This document shows positions 1 to 9,597 of a stretch of 64,000 nt of DNA, in pieces. Under the pieces are notes generated by a model. It was not told the DNA's origin, searched no databases, and saw only the letters and a program-made list of their open reading frames with translations. Position 1 is the stretch's first letter. Each line of letters opens with the position of its first letter. The stretch is from FEN-1139 sp038207155 (GTDB taxonomy: Bacteria; Myxococcota_A; Polyangia; Polyangiales; Polyangiaceae). Position numbers and translations under genes: made by a program. The DNA lies in assembly GCA_038207155.1 (NCBI GenBank), contig JBBRAB010000023.1, forward strand, positions 1 through 64,000, given 5' to 3'.

Positions 1-2111
1 ACTTTAACACCATCAAGAACAACCTGAATAAGTGCATCGAGGCCGTCAACCGGATGGTCGGCGACGCCACTGTTCTGGCCAAGGCCGCGGTGGACGGAAG
101 GCTTGCCACTCGCGCTGACGCCAGCAAGCACGAGGGCGACTACCGCAAGATCGTCCAGGGTGTGAACGAGACGCTGGACGCCGTGATCGGCCCGCTAAAC
201 GTATCGGCGAACTACGTGGACCGCATCTCGAAGGGCGACATCCCCGAGAAGATCACTGACACGTACAACGGCGACTTCAATACGATCAAGAACAACCTGA
301 ACAAGTGCATCGAGGCCGTCAACCGCATGGTCGGCGACGCCACTGTTCTGGCCAAGGCCGCCGTGGACGGCAAGCTCGCGACGCGCGCTGACGCCAGCAA
401 GCACGAGGGCGACTACCGCAAGATCGTCCAGGGAGTCAACGAGACGCTAGATGCCGTGATTGGCCCGCTCAACGTGTCTGCAAACTACGTGGACCGCATC
501 TCAAAGGGAGACATCCCCGAGAAGATCACCGACACGTACAACGGTGACTTCAACACCATCAAGACCAACCTGAACAAGTGCATCGAGGCCGTCAACCGCA
601 TGGTCGGTGACGCCAATATCCTGGCTAAAGCGGCTGTGGACGGCAGGCTCGCCACTCGCGCTGACGCTTCCAAGCACGAGGGCGACTTCCGCAAGATCGT
701 CCAGGGAGTCAACGAGACGCTGGACGCGGTGATTACTCCCTTGAATGTGGCGGCTGACTACGTTGACAAGATCAGTCGGGGTGCGATTCCGCAACCAATC
801 ACCGACTCGTATAACGGTGACTTTAACACCATCAAGAACAACCTAAATAAGTGCGTCGGCGCGGTCAATCTTCTGGTAACCGACGCTTTGGACCTCGCAA
901 AGGCGGCGGTCGAAGGCAAGTTGTCGACGCGTGCGGATGCGGCGCGCCATGAGGGCGACTTCCGTAAGATCGTCGACGGTGTCAACTCCACGCTCGATGC
1001 GGTCATCAACCCGGTGATGGAGGCGACCAAGGTGCTCGAGGCCTTATCGAACTACGACATGCGAGTGCGAATGGAGGGTGATTATCATGGGGATCACGCT
1101 CGGATCAAGCTGGCGCTCAATGCCACGGGCAAGGCGCTGCATGACTCGCTGAGTCAGGTAGCGGACGCGGTGGCCCAGGTCTCCGAAGCGTCGATCCAGA
1201 TTGCCTCGTCGAGTCAATCCGTAGCGCAAGGCGCGTCCGAGCAGGCCAGCAGCCTCGAGGAAACCTCCAGCAGTTTGGAGGAGATGTCGAGCATGACCAA
1301 GCAGAACGCCGACAATACGATCCAGGCGCGTTCGCTGGCGCAGACCACCAAGGAAGCCGCCGAAAAGGGTGGCCACGCCATGGGTCGCATGACCGATGCG
1401 ATGGAAAAGATTCGAGCCGCCTCGGAAGGGACCGCTCAGATCATCAAGGATATCAACGAAATCGCCTTCCAAACGAACCTACTGGCTCTCAACGCCGCCG
1501 TCGAGGCGGCCAGAGCGGGTGACGCAGGTCGTGGGTTCGCGGTTGTAGCCGAGGAAGTGCGCAACCTGGCGCTGCGCTCAAAGGAAGCAGCCAAGAAGAC
1601 CGAGGACCTGATCAAGGTCGCCGTCGGTCACACGGAGAACGGCCGCGTGATCACCAACGAGGTGGCTAGTAGCCTGGTGGATATCGTGACCGCTGCGGCG
1701 AAGGTCAATGACATCGTCGGGGAGATCGCGGTGGCTAGCCAGGAGCAGTCTCGCGGGATTGAGCAGGTCAATAACGCAGTGGCCGAGATGGACAAGGTCG
1801 TTCAAGTCGCCGCGGCCAACGCAGAGGAGTCGTCGAGCGCGGCAGAAGAGCTGTCGAGTCAGTCGGAGGAATTGGCCGCGCTGGTCGGACGGTTCGAGCT
1901 CAATCGGGAACAGTCCCGCTCGGTGCATCGCGAAGCGCCCGCTCACGTGGCAAGTTCTGGGCGGCGGAGGCCGGTAGCTCCGGCGAGTGTGGCGCCACCG
2001 CGTCGCGGGGTGATCACCAAAGCCAAGCCCAGTGGTTCCAATGGCCACAGCCGCCCGAGGGGTGAGGACGTGATCCCGCTGGGGCCCGATCCGGACTTCA
2101 AGGACTTCTAG
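1..2111 (+). CDS. Methyl-accepting chemotaxis protein with multi-HAMP array (5' truncated)
   Basis: The reading frame is open from base 3, so the N terminus lies outside the window. The visible part begins in a tandem array of 91-residue HAMP-type units (unit starts at 54, 327, 600 and a diverged one at 873), followed by a methyl-accepting signalling coiled coil. The hairpin tip that contacts CheA/CheW is clear at about 1450-1600, with NLLALNAAVEAARAG and a following FAVVAEEVRNLA. No membrane segment is visible, so it may be cytoplasmic, but the missing N terminus could hold one. The tail is basic and Pro/Ser rich and ends in PDFKDF, not an obvious NWETF-type CheR tether. It is the first visible gene of a chemosensory operon and the likely substrate of the CheR, CheB and CheD encoded next. 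Confidence 0.95.
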   Translation, partial: FNTIKNNLNKCIEAVNRMVGDATVLAKAAVDGRLATRADASKHEGDYRKIVQGVNETLDAVIGPLNVSANYVDRISKGDIPEKITDTYNGDFNTIKNNLNKCIEAVNRMVGDATVLAKAAVDGKLATRADASKHEGDYRKIVQGVNETLDAVIGPLNVSANYVDRISKGDIPEKITDTYNGDFNTIKTNLNKCIEAVNRMVGDANILAKAAVDGRLATRADASKHEGDFRKIVQGVNETLDAVITPLNVAADYVDKISRGAIPQPITDSYNGDFNTIKNNLNKCVGAVNLLVTDALDLAKAAVEGKLSTRADAARHEGDFRKIVDGVNSTLDAVINPVMEATKVLEALSNYDMRVRMEGDYHGDHARIKLALNATGKALHDSLSQVADAVAQVSEASIQIASSSQSVAQGASEQASSLEETSSSLEEMSSMTKQNADNTIQARSLAQTTKEAAEKGGHAMGRMTDAMEKIRAASEGTAQIIKDINEIAFQTNLLALNAAVEAARAGDAGRGFAVVAEEVRNLALRSKEAAKKTEDLIKVAVGHTENGRVITNEVASSLVDIVTAAAKVNDIVGEIAVASQEQSRGIEQVNNAVAEMDKVVQVAAANAEESSSAAEELSSQSEELAALVGRFELNREQSRSVHREAPAHVASSGRRRPVAPASVAPPRRGVITKAKPSGSNGHSRPRGEDVIPLGPDPDFKDF
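54..1145 (+). repeat. 273-bp tandem coding repeats (HAMP units)
   Basis: Four consecutive in-frame units of 273 bp (91 codons) start at 54, 327, 600 and 873; the tail of another precedes base 54. Units one and two differ at roughly twenty bases by eye, nearly all silent, with only R/K and N/T changes noticed at protein level. Unit three differs slightly more and unit four is clearly diverged. Confidence 0.9.
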
Positions 2112-2156
2112 CCCAAAGTCGCCGGTCATCTAGAGATTCCAGCGAGAGGTATTAGC

Positions 2157-3068
2157 GTGCTCGACTCCGCCGCCATGGATTCCAAATTGTTCTCTGCCTT
2201 CTGCGATATTGCCTACGCGCAAGCCGGCATGAGATTGCGTGAAGGTAAGGAATCCCTGGTGGCGGCGCGCATCGCCAAGCGCATGAGGGTACTCGGGCTC
2301 CACGATGCCGAGGAGTATCTGGCGCTGGTTCAGAACGACAACAGTGGCTCGGAGGTCGTTCAGTTCCTCGACGCGATGGCGACCAACTTTACCCAGTTTT
2401 TTCGGGAGCCCGGCCACTTTCAGTATCTGTCTCACCACGTCAAGGAGCGGGTGAGGTCTGGGGCCACCCGGTTGCGGTTCTGGTCGGCGGCAAGCTCCAC
2501 CGGCGAGGAGCCCTACACGATGGCCATGACGGTCGCCGACGCGCTGGGCTCGGGCTGGCGGGACTTTGACTGGCGGATTTTGGCCACCGACATTTCCACC
2601 AAAGTCCTGGCGGTGGCGGCCAAGGGTGAGTACGACGGTGAGATCGTGGAAAAGGTGCCTGAGGGCATGCGGAAACGCTACTTTTCCAGCACAACTCGTG
2701 ACGGCGAAAAGCGCTATCGGGTCGCAGACGAACTCAAGCAGCACATGGCCTTCAAACGGATGAATCTGGCGGCTCCGCCCTATCCGATGCCTGGTCCGGT
2801 TGATTTCGTGTTTTGCCGGAACGTAATGATCTACTTCGATGCCCCGGTCCGTCAGGGCATCGTCACCGAGGTGGAGCGCATGCTCCGTCCGGACAGTCTG
2901 TTCTGTATCGGGCACTCCGAGAGCCTTCAGACTCTGCACAGTGATTTCGTGGTGGTGGAGCCGTCCGTGTACGCGCGCAGTTCGGCGGTGGCTGGCTGGC
3001 GTGAGGCGATGGGGGTTCAGCAGCACCGGCGACGACCCGTTCGGACCACGGGCAAGAGGACCAGCTGA
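2157..3068 (+). CDS. cheR: Chemotaxis protein methyltransferase CheR
   Basis: S-adenosylmethionine-dependent methyltransferase that methylates glutamates on chemoreceptors. The 303-residue protein has the N-terminal helical CheR domain (about 1-80) and the methyltransferase fold, with the SAM-binding stretch WSAASSTGEEPY and the family signature VFCRNVMIYFD. GTG at 2157 is chosen because an AGAGG ribosome site sits 7 bases upstream. It lies 45 bp after the receptor gene and one base before cheD, so it is almost surely co-transcribed. The C terminus is short and basic, without TPR repeats. Family length is typical. Confidence 0.96.
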   Translation: MLDSAAMDSKLFSAFCDIAYAQAGMRLREGKESLVAARIAKRMRVLGLHDAEEYLALVQNDNSGSEVVQFLDAMATNFTQFFREPGHFQYLSHHVKERVRSGATRLRFWSAASSTGEEPYTMAMTVADALGSGWRDFDWRILATDISTKVLAVAAKGEYDGEIVEKVPEGMRKRYFSSTTRDGEKRYRVADELKQHMAFKRMNLAAPPYPMPGPVDFVFCRNVMIYFDAPVRQGIVTEVERMLRPDSLFCIGHSESLQTLHSDFVVVEPSVYARSSAVAGWREAMGVQQHRRRPVRTTGKRTS

Positions 3069-3069
3069 T

Positions 3070-3549
3070 ATGGGCCGGCGCGTCGTGGAAATAGCGGCGA
3101 TCGTGGTCAGTGACGAGCCGTCAGATACGATCGTCACCTATGCGCTCGGGTCCTGCATTGCCGTGATCGTTCACGATCCGGTCAAGCTTGCCGCGGGCAT
3201 GATCCACTACATGCTGCCGCTCTCGAGCATCAGTCCAGAGAAGGCGAAGCTCAAGCCGGCCATGTTTGCGGATACGGGTGTGCCGATCCTCTTTCACAAG
3301 CTTTACGATCTCGGCTGCAAAAAGGAGAATCTGATCGTGAAGGTCGCCGGTGGCGGTCAGATCGGAGAGGATCAGGTGGGTTTCGAGATCGGCAAGCGCA
3401 ACTACACGGTCCTGCGGCGAATGCTCTGGAAGTCCAACGTGCTGGTTTCGGCCGAAGATGTTGGGGGCTGCAAGTCTCGCACGGTGTCGGTCGAGGTTGG
3501 CTCAGGTCGCTGCGTCGTCAAAACACCGCAGGGGGAGGAGACGCTGTGA
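3070..3549 (+). CDS. cheD: Chemoreceptor glutamine deamidase CheD
   Basis: CheD deamidates specific glutamines on chemoreceptors and, in other bacteria, binds CheC/CheX-type phosphatases. ATG at 3070 follows the cheR stop by one base and gives 159 residues, the usual family size. The papain-like catalytic residues are visible: Thr23 and Cys29 in TYALGSC and His46 in GMIHYMLP. The later KVAGGGQI stretch is also typical. The open frame extends upstream inside cheR, but that part is out of family context. The stop overlaps the GTG of the next gene by two bases, indicating translational coupling. Confidence 0.95.
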   Translation: MGRRVVEIAAIVVSDEPSDTIVTYALGSCIAVIVHDPVKLAAGMIHYMLPLSSISPEKAKLKPAMFADTGVPILFHKLYDLGCKKENLIVKVAGGGQIGEDQVGFEIGKRNYTVLRRMLWKSNVLVSAEDVGGCKSRTVSVEVGSGRCVVKTPQGEETL

Positions 3550-4415
3550 TCGCCCCTTCCGAGATTGAGGCTCGCATTGCGCGAGTCAAGGCGCTGCCAG
3601 TGGCAGTCATTGAGATGCGACGCGCACTCAGTGATCCGAAGAGCTCGCTCGTCACGTTTGAGCGGATCTTGTCGAGGGATCCCGGGCTATGCGCCAATGC
3701 GCTGAGGGTCGCCAATTCTGCGGCATTTGGGCTGAGTCGGCGGGTGGTCGACCTTGGGCAGGCGGTGTCGCTGCTCGGTGTGGCGCGGCTCGAGGAGCTC
3801 GTGATGTCGGCTGGGCTGTCGACGGTGCTCCCGGAGCGGCTCGAGGGCTACGCCACGACCTCGGCAGGCTTTCTGGAACACTCGCTCGTCGTTGCGATGC
3901 TTTCCCGCAGACTAGCGGAGCGCAATGAGCCGCGACAGGCCTCATCTGCCTACGTGGCCGGTCTGCTGCATGACATCGGAAAGCTAGTGATTTCGGGGTT
4001 TTTACGGGATGAGCCCGAGGTGGCTCGCTCGCTTGAGAGCGGAGCGGGGCTATGCTTTGTGGACGCGGAGCGCCAAGCGTTTGGCAGTGATCATGCCGAA
4101 ATCGGCAGCGCTATCGCGGCCAGGTGGAAGCTGCCCGAGCTGATAGTGGATGCCATTCGCGGCCACCATCATCCCGCTTTGGTGGAACTTGAGGCCCATC
4201 GCGCCGTCGCTCGCTTCGTGCACGTCGCCAATGGCTTGGCGCACATGGTCGGTGTGGGGGCTGATGTCGGCGGGATGCATCGCCGCATCGAGGACGAGGT
4301 GCTCGCTCAGGTTGGCCTGTCAGGGCATCAGCGTGAGCTGTTCTTGGCGGATTCGGTGGACGCGCTCAATGAGCTTCGTCAGCAAGTGCACAGTAGTGCG
4401 GGAGCAGGTAAATGA
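3546..4415 (+). CDS. HDOD domain signalling protein
   Basis: A 289-residue protein that is almost entirely an HDOD domain, an HD-phosphohydrolase-related module found in bacterial signalling proteins and usually of unknown biochemical activity. Visible landmarks are the early pattern ILSRDPGLCANALRVANSA, the HD pair in LLHDIGKLVISGF and the later helix RGHHHP. GTG 3546 overlaps the cheD stop, and the gene's stop overlaps the following receiver ATG, so it is embedded in the chemosensory operon. No extra receiver, GGDEF or EAL domain is attached. It may be an output or scaffold of the pathway; that is inference from position. Confidence 0.9.
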   Translation: MIAPSEIEARIARVKALPVAVIEMRRALSDPKSSLVTFERILSRDPGLCANALRVANSAAFGLSRRVVDLGQAVSLLGVARLEELVMSAGLSTVLPERLEGYATTSAGFLEHSLVVAMLSRRLAERNEPRQASSAYVAGLLHDIGKLVISGFLRDEPEVARSLESGAGLCFVDAERQAFGSDHAEIGSAIAARWKLPELIVDAIRGHHHPALVELEAHRAVARFVHVANGLAHMVGVGADVGGMHRRIEDEVLAQVGLSGHQRELFLADSVDALNELRQQVHSSAGAGK

Positions 4416-4801
4416 TAAACGTGCTGATTGTTGACGACTCGAACGTGAGTCGGGCGGTGGTTCGCAAGAGCCTGGGCTTGGCGCAAGTGCCGATCGCCCG
4501 GATCTTTGAGGCGGCCGATGGTCTTGAGGCTTTGAGCATTCTCAAAGCCAATGAGATCGGGCTGGTGCTGGCCGATATTCACATGCCAAACATGACGGGG
4601 CTTGAGCTGGTCGCAGAGATGCGCGCGTCTGCCCGTTTTCACGCGACCCCCGTGGTGATCGTCTCTTCCGACGGCAATCAGAAGCATCGGGAGCAGCTGC
4701 AGCTGCATGGCGTGCGCGGCATACTCAAAAAGCCCTTTCGCCCTGAGCAGGTCGGGGCGCTCGTGCGCACGATCATCCGTGAAGTTGGGAAGGTGGACTG
4801 A
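4412..4801 (+). CDS. CheY-like single-domain response regulator
   Basis: A stand-alone 129-residue receiver. The acidic pair is in VLIVDDSN, the phospho-acceptor Asp55 in VLADIHMPN, the Ser switch residue in VIVSSDG and the conserved Lys in LKKPFRPEQ. All key residues are intact, so it should accept phosphate from a CheA-type kinase. ATG 4412 overlaps the HDOD stop (ATGA), and the next gene starts two bases after its stop. It is the natural substrate of the CheX-type phosphatase downstream. It could act as CheY proper or as a phosphate sink; a cheY symbol would be a guess. Confidence 0.95.
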   Translation: MINVLIVDDSNVSRAVVRKSLGLAQVPIARIFEAADGLEALSILKANEIGLVLADIHMPNMTGLELVAEMRASARFHATPVVIVSSDGNQKHREQLQLHGVRGILKKPFRPEQVGALVRTIIREVGKVD

Positions 4802-4802
4802 G

Positions 4803-5273
4803 ATGGCCCGGACGATGGAAAAACCAGAGCTCCAAGGGGCGCTGAGTCGGGTGCTCGAGGAACTGGTATTTGCCCTGGTCGAGCCCGCCGACGGGATGTC
4901 GGTGAATCAGGGGCAGCTGCTCCTGGCGTCACTGCGATTTAGCGGGGCGGATTCCGGGCTCATTCAGCTGGCGGTTCCCGAGGTGTTTGCGCGTCAGCTT
5001 GCGGCTGATTGGATGGGACTCGAGACCTCGGAGGAGGTCAGTGACGCGCTGATGGTGGACGCGGTGGGTGAGCTGAGTAATGTGTTTGCCGGAGAAGTGC
5101 TGGATACTTGGTTTTCCGAGCAGCGTGACTATGAGCTTGAGACCCCGCAAGTGTCTCGCATCGAACATGTCGATGTTGAGTCGGTTTTCAAGGCGAGCAC
5201 GCTCTCTGCAGTGGTCGTTACCGAGCTTGCCGCCGAGATCTGCGGCGCAATACAAGTGAGCGCGGCGCCATGA
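4803..5273 (+). CDS. cheX: CheX-like CheY-P phosphatase
   Basis: A 156-residue protein of the CheC/CheX/FliY phosphatase fold, which removes phosphate from CheY-P. The active-site helix reads DAVGELSNVFAG, matching the family pattern D/S-x3-E-x2-N, here once as in CheX rather than twice as in CheC. ATG 4803 is chosen since it follows the receiver stop and starts MARTMEKPELQG; the open frame upstream lies inside the previous gene. Its stop overlaps the cheB ATG. Having both CheD and CheX matches the CheC/CheD branch of chemotaxis. Exact assignment to CheX versus a CheC-like variant is moderately sure. Confidence 0.85.
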   Translation: MARTMEKPELQGALSRVLEELVFALVEPADGMSVNQGQLLLASLRFSGADSGLIQLAVPEVFARQLAADWMGLETSEEVSDALMVDAVGELSNVFAGEVLDTWFSEQRDYELETPQVSRIEHVDVESVFKASTLSAVVVTELAAEICGAIQVSAAP

Positions 5274-6325
5274 CGGTCTCTGTGTTGGTGGTGGATGACT
5301 CCGCCATCGTGCGCACGCTGCTCTCGCAAGCGATCGCGCGCGCCGATGGAATGCGGGTGGTCGGGGCCGCGCCCGATCCGTTCGTTGCGCGGGATATGAT
5401 CGTTCAGCATCGTCCGGATGTGGTGCTGCTCGACATCGAGATGCCGCGCATGGACGGACTCACGTTCCTCTCCAAGTTGATGCAGCATTTTCCGGTGCCC
5501 GTGATCATCGTCTCGTCACTCACCGCAGCGGGGAGCGACATGGCGATCCAGGCCCTGCGGCTTGGCGCTGTCGACGTCATGTGTAAGCCCGGCGCCGCCT
5601 ACACGCTCGGCGAGATGGTCGATGAGCTCGTCGAGCGAGTTCGCTTCGCGGCACGGGTCGACATGAATCGGCACCTGGCGCGCCTGGCGGGGGCGCCTCC
5701 CCAAGTGGCGCCCAAGGGGCTACTGCGGACCACGAATCGGGTGGTCGCGATTGGTGCGTCCACAGGCGGCGTGGTGGCGCTCGAGTGCGTTCTGCGCGCT
5801 TTGCCGGCGCAGGCCCCAGGGATAGTGATCGTTCAGCACATGCCCGAGCTGTTCACCGGAGCGTTCGCGGCCAGGCTCAATGGCGAGTGCGCGCTTGAGG
5901 TGCGCGAAGCGAGAACCGGAGATGGCGTATTGCCCGGGATCGCCCTGATTGCGCCGGGCGGCCGGCACCTGCTGCTGCGGCGGGATGGCGCGCGCTACAT
6001 GGTTGAGGTCAAGGAGGGGCCGCCGGTGAATCGGCATCGTCCCTCGGTGGATGTGCTCTTTCGCTCCGTTGCGGCCATTGCCGGGCGAAACGCCGCTGGC
6101 GTGATCCTGACGGGCATGGGGCGCGACGGGGCCAAAGGGCTACTGGAGATGCGCGAGGCGGGAGCGCGTACGGTCGCTCAGGATGAAGCGTCGAGTGTCG
6201 TCTTTGGGATGCCCAAGGCGGCCATCGAGGTTGGCGCGGCAGAGGACGTGGTGTCGCTTGAGCAGGTGAGCCGCTGGATTCTCCATTGGGCGGCGTCAGA
6301 ACCGGTGGCGAAGCGCGCAGGCTAG
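5270..6325 (+). CDS. cheB: Protein-glutamate methylesterase CheB
   Basis: Phosphorylation-activated methylesterase/deamidase that reverses CheR methylation. The 351-residue protein has an N-terminal receiver (phospho-acceptor Asp55 in LLDIEMPRMDG, Lys in CKPG) and a C-terminal esterase with the catalytic triad Ser164 (GASTGG), His190 (QHMP) and Asp286 (GMGRDGA), numbering that coincides with the enteric enzyme. ATG 5270 overlaps the cheX stop (ATGA). It is the last gene of the tightly packed chemosensory run; a 36-bp gap then separates it from the hemerythrin gene. Confidence 0.97.
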   Translation: MTVSVLVVDDSAIVRTLLSQAIARADGMRVVGAAPDPFVARDMIVQHRPDVVLLDIEMPRMDGLTFLSKLMQHFPVPVIIVSSLTAAGSDMAIQALRLGAVDVMCKPGAAYTLGEMVDELVERVRFAARVDMNRHLARLAGAPPQVAPKGLLRTTNRVVAIGASTGGVVALECVLRALPAQAPGIVIVQHMPELFTGAFAARLNGECALEVREARTGDGVLPGIALIAPGGRHLLLRRDGARYMVEVKEGPPVNRHRPSVDVLFRSVAAIAGRNAAGVILTGMGRDGAKGLLEMREAGARTVAQDEASSVVFGMPKAAIEVGAAEDVVSLEQVSRWILHWAASEPVAKRAG

Positions 6326-6361
6326 GTAAAACGGTTTGTTTCATTTAGAGAGCAGGATTTC

Positions 6362-6817
6362 ATGACATGGTCGAAAGAATTTGAAGCCGGTCTGCGGGAC
6401 ATCGATTGCCAGCACCGCACGATCGTCGGACACGTTGAGCTGCTGGAGGCGGCGCAGCGGCGACGCGAGCCGCCGGAAGTTTTGGCTCAAATCGCGCAAG
6501 AGCTCGTGCGGTTCATGCAGTATCACTTCGATACGGAAGAGTCGGCCATGCGCGTCTATGGCTACGAAGGCGCCGAGCATCGCTCCGCGCACTTGGGGAT
6601 GGTCAATGCGGTGCGCCGGCGTCTCGGCGAGCCCAGTCTCGACCTGTCCGGTCTCCGGCTGTTCCTTTACAATTGGTTGACGGACCACGTCACCTTGGAA
6701 GACGCCAAGCTCGTGGCGCACATCGCGGCCTGCCGTGAACCGATGGCTGAGCTCGCCAAACGGCTGGAGGTGAGCGCGGAAGTGCTCGACGCGGTCCGTG
6801 GCAGCTGCGTCGGCTAA
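6362..6817 (+). CDS. Bacteriohemerythrin (di-iron oxygen-binding protein)
   Basis: A 151-residue single-domain hemerythrin. All seven expected di-iron ligands are present: His18, His55, Glu59, His73, His77, His109 and Asp114, in the patterns H-x3-E, H-x3-H and H-x4-D. Such proteins bind O2 reversibly and serve as oxygen stores, carriers or sensors, mostly in the cytoplasm. ATG 6362 has an AGGA site at 6354. It lies directly after cheB on the same strand and ends 16 bp from the convergent moxR gene, so it is plausibly the last gene of the chemosensory transcript. A link to oxygen sensing is inference. Confidence 0.95.
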   Translation: MTWSKEFEAGLRDIDCQHRTIVGHVELLEAAQRRREPPEVLAQIAQELVRFMQYHFDTEESAMRVYGYEGAEHRSAHLGMVNAVRRRLGEPSLDLSGLRLFLYNWLTDHVTLEDAKLVAHIAACREPMAELAKRLEVSAEVLDAVRGSCVG

Positions 6818-6833
6818 AGGCGCGCGCTTCGGC

Positions 6834-7801
<968 letters not shown>

Positions 7802-7805
<4 letters not shown>

Positions 7806-9214
7806 GATGATGCTTCTCGGTGGGAAACATCGCCGAGCTCGGCGAAGATGTCGAGCGCGTAGCGATGGAGGCGGGTCACGGTGGCGTTGGAGATGTTTGC
7901 CACCTGGCCGGCAGCGAAGGAGGACTCGATCGCGTCAAGCTCAGTGAGGAGGCTCCGCACTCGCGCGAGCGAGTCGGGCGAAAGGGCGCGAGTCTGCAGC
8001 GCGTGGAGCAGCGCTTCGCGGCTGGGGCCGCTGTGCAGGCGCAGGTGCTCGCTCAGTCCTTCAAGCAGACTGGCACGCAGCTCGAGCAGGGCGAGCGTCG
8101 GGTGAGTGCTCGGCGCGGCCAGCACGGCCGCGCGCCCGGCGAGCCCGCCCTGCGCCAAGGTCGGAGTCGGCGCCAGGTAGTGCGGCCGTACGCGCGCGTA
8201 ATGGAGCCACGCATTGCGCCGGGCCCATCCAAACACGACCAGGCCAGCGACCGCGGCGAGCGCGAGGATGAGCGCGTCCGGAAGGCCCTCGTGCAGCATC
8301 GAGAACAGCCGCTCACCGCGCTGCCGAAGGCGCGTGCCGACGTCGAGTCCCGCGCCGAAGGTTCCGCGTTGACTGAACCGGTTCGACAGGAGGTACAGCT
8401 TGCCCGAGCGCTTCGTCGTACCCTCGTCTTCCACGAGGTAGCTCGACAGCGCTTCGGCGAAATGGCGATTGCCCGGATAGCGGAGCATCGTGTTGATGAC
8501 CACCGAGCCGTCACTCACCACGAGCAGCCTGCCCGGGTGCTCGCGCCCGACCAGGCCCGTTACCCCGACGAGCGCATCCCTGCCCGCCACCCGCGACGGC
8601 ACAACCAAAAAAGGCGTCAGCCCAGGGTTTGACAGGCTAGTGGCGTGGTTGAGCATCAGTTGGTCCACGGCCTGGACCACGGGATGGCTGCCTGTTGTGC
8701 CGTTTGGGGTTGGGGCCGGCGCGGGCACGGCGATCGGCAGGTCGTCGTCGCCGCGCAGCCGCTGCGCGGGCTCAAGCGGGCGACCCAGTCGCTGTATCCC
8801 GAAACGCTCGAGGAACAGGTCGGAGCTGCCAAAGTCGTCGAGCAGCGCAACCCGCCCTCCGGCCTGCATGAACTCACTGAGCGCGCCAATGTCAGGCGCC
8901 GTCTCCGGATGCAATATCAACACGCCGTCGGCGGGTCGCAACTTGTCGAAGTCGAGCTCAGCCACCAGGGCCACGCGCTCGGGGCCGATGCGAGCACGCG
9001 CAATTCCGAGCAGCTCACTCGCGCCGCTCCAGGAGCCGTCGGCAAGGTCGAAGTCAGCCGCAGCCGCGCTGGCAGCAAGGAGTACGAGGCAGGTAACCCC
9101 GAGCGACTTGTGCAGGCGGGAACGAAAGCCGTCCAGTCGGCCGCCATGCCTCGCGCGCGCATCCGTACTTGGATCGGTCGAAGGCTTCAGGGAATCGTTG
9201 GTCGCGCCGTTCAT
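7802..9214 (-). CDS. DUF4350-like membrane protein coupled to MoxR
   Basis: A 470-residue protein resembling the DUF4350 proteins found beside MoxR ATPases. It has a basic N terminus, a signal-like hydrophobic stretch at about 36-55, an extracytoplasmic domain with the pattern LSEFMQAGGRVALLDDF (a GATase-like fold in this family), one clear membrane segment near residue 315 (LILALAAVAGLVVFGW) and a cytoplasmic helical C terminus. The ATG at 9214 lacks a good ribosome site, and a start nearer the hydrophobic stretch is possible. It is the first gene of a two-gene unit with moxR. Its biochemical function is unknown. Confidence 0.8.
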
Positions 9215-9285
9215 GAAAGCATGTCCGCTCAGGCGTGAAACGACCCTACCGCAAGCAGGAGTCGGATGCTCGGCCAGCGCGGGAC

Positions 9286-9313
9286 TTGACCGAGCGAGTT
9301 CGAAGGTTACATT
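9286..9313 (+). promoter_or_regulatory. Candidate sigma-70 promoter of the small 65-residue gene
   Basis: TTGACC at 9286-9291 and TACATT at 9308-9313 are separated by 16 bases. Five and four of six bases match the consensus. The predicted start of transcription near 9320 leaves about 30 bases to the ATG at 9352. This is pattern matching only. Confidence 0.4.
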
Positions 9314-9351
9314 AGATTCGAGCAGGATTTTAGAGAGAAGTCCGGTCTCTT

Positions 9352-9549
9352 ATGTTGCCTCCTTTCATCATCGACCAGATCCGTCGGCGCGAGGAAGTGG
9401 ATCATTTTCGTCGCGACCAGCAGCCTCGGCTTGAACTGCCGATGCCGATGGACGCCTATCGTCCGCTTCCCGGGGGCGAACCTTCGTCCGGGGACGGGGT
9501 CGAGCCGGGCCTGGAGCGCGGCGTCATCATCGTCGAGCTCGGCGGTTGA
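9352..9549 (+). CDS. Small conserved-looking protein, 65 residues
   Basis: A short protein beginning MLPPFIIDQIRRREE, with a charged arginine/glutamate helix, a Pro-rich middle (PRLELPMPMDAYRPLP) and a hydrophobic end, GVIIVELGG. The pattern looks like that of real small Myxococcota proteins annotated as hypothetical, an impression I cannot verify here. It sits alone between the divergent DUF4350 gene and the lipoprotein gene at 9598, with its own candidate promoter. GAGAAG at 9334 is a distant ribosome site. No membrane segment or known motif is recognised; function unknown. Confidence 0.6.
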   Translation: MLPPFIIDQIRRREEVDHFRRDQQPRLELPMPMDAYRPLPGGEPSSGDGVEPGLERGVIIVELGG

Positions 9550-9597
9550 ACCGACCACGGGCTCTTTCGCGCGCTCTGTACTAGGCTGCGCCCGCCC

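Noticed and set aside
2130..3137. Long open frame antisense to cheR
   Set aside because: It lies over intact cheR and cheD with clear catalytic motifs and shows no protein-like features.
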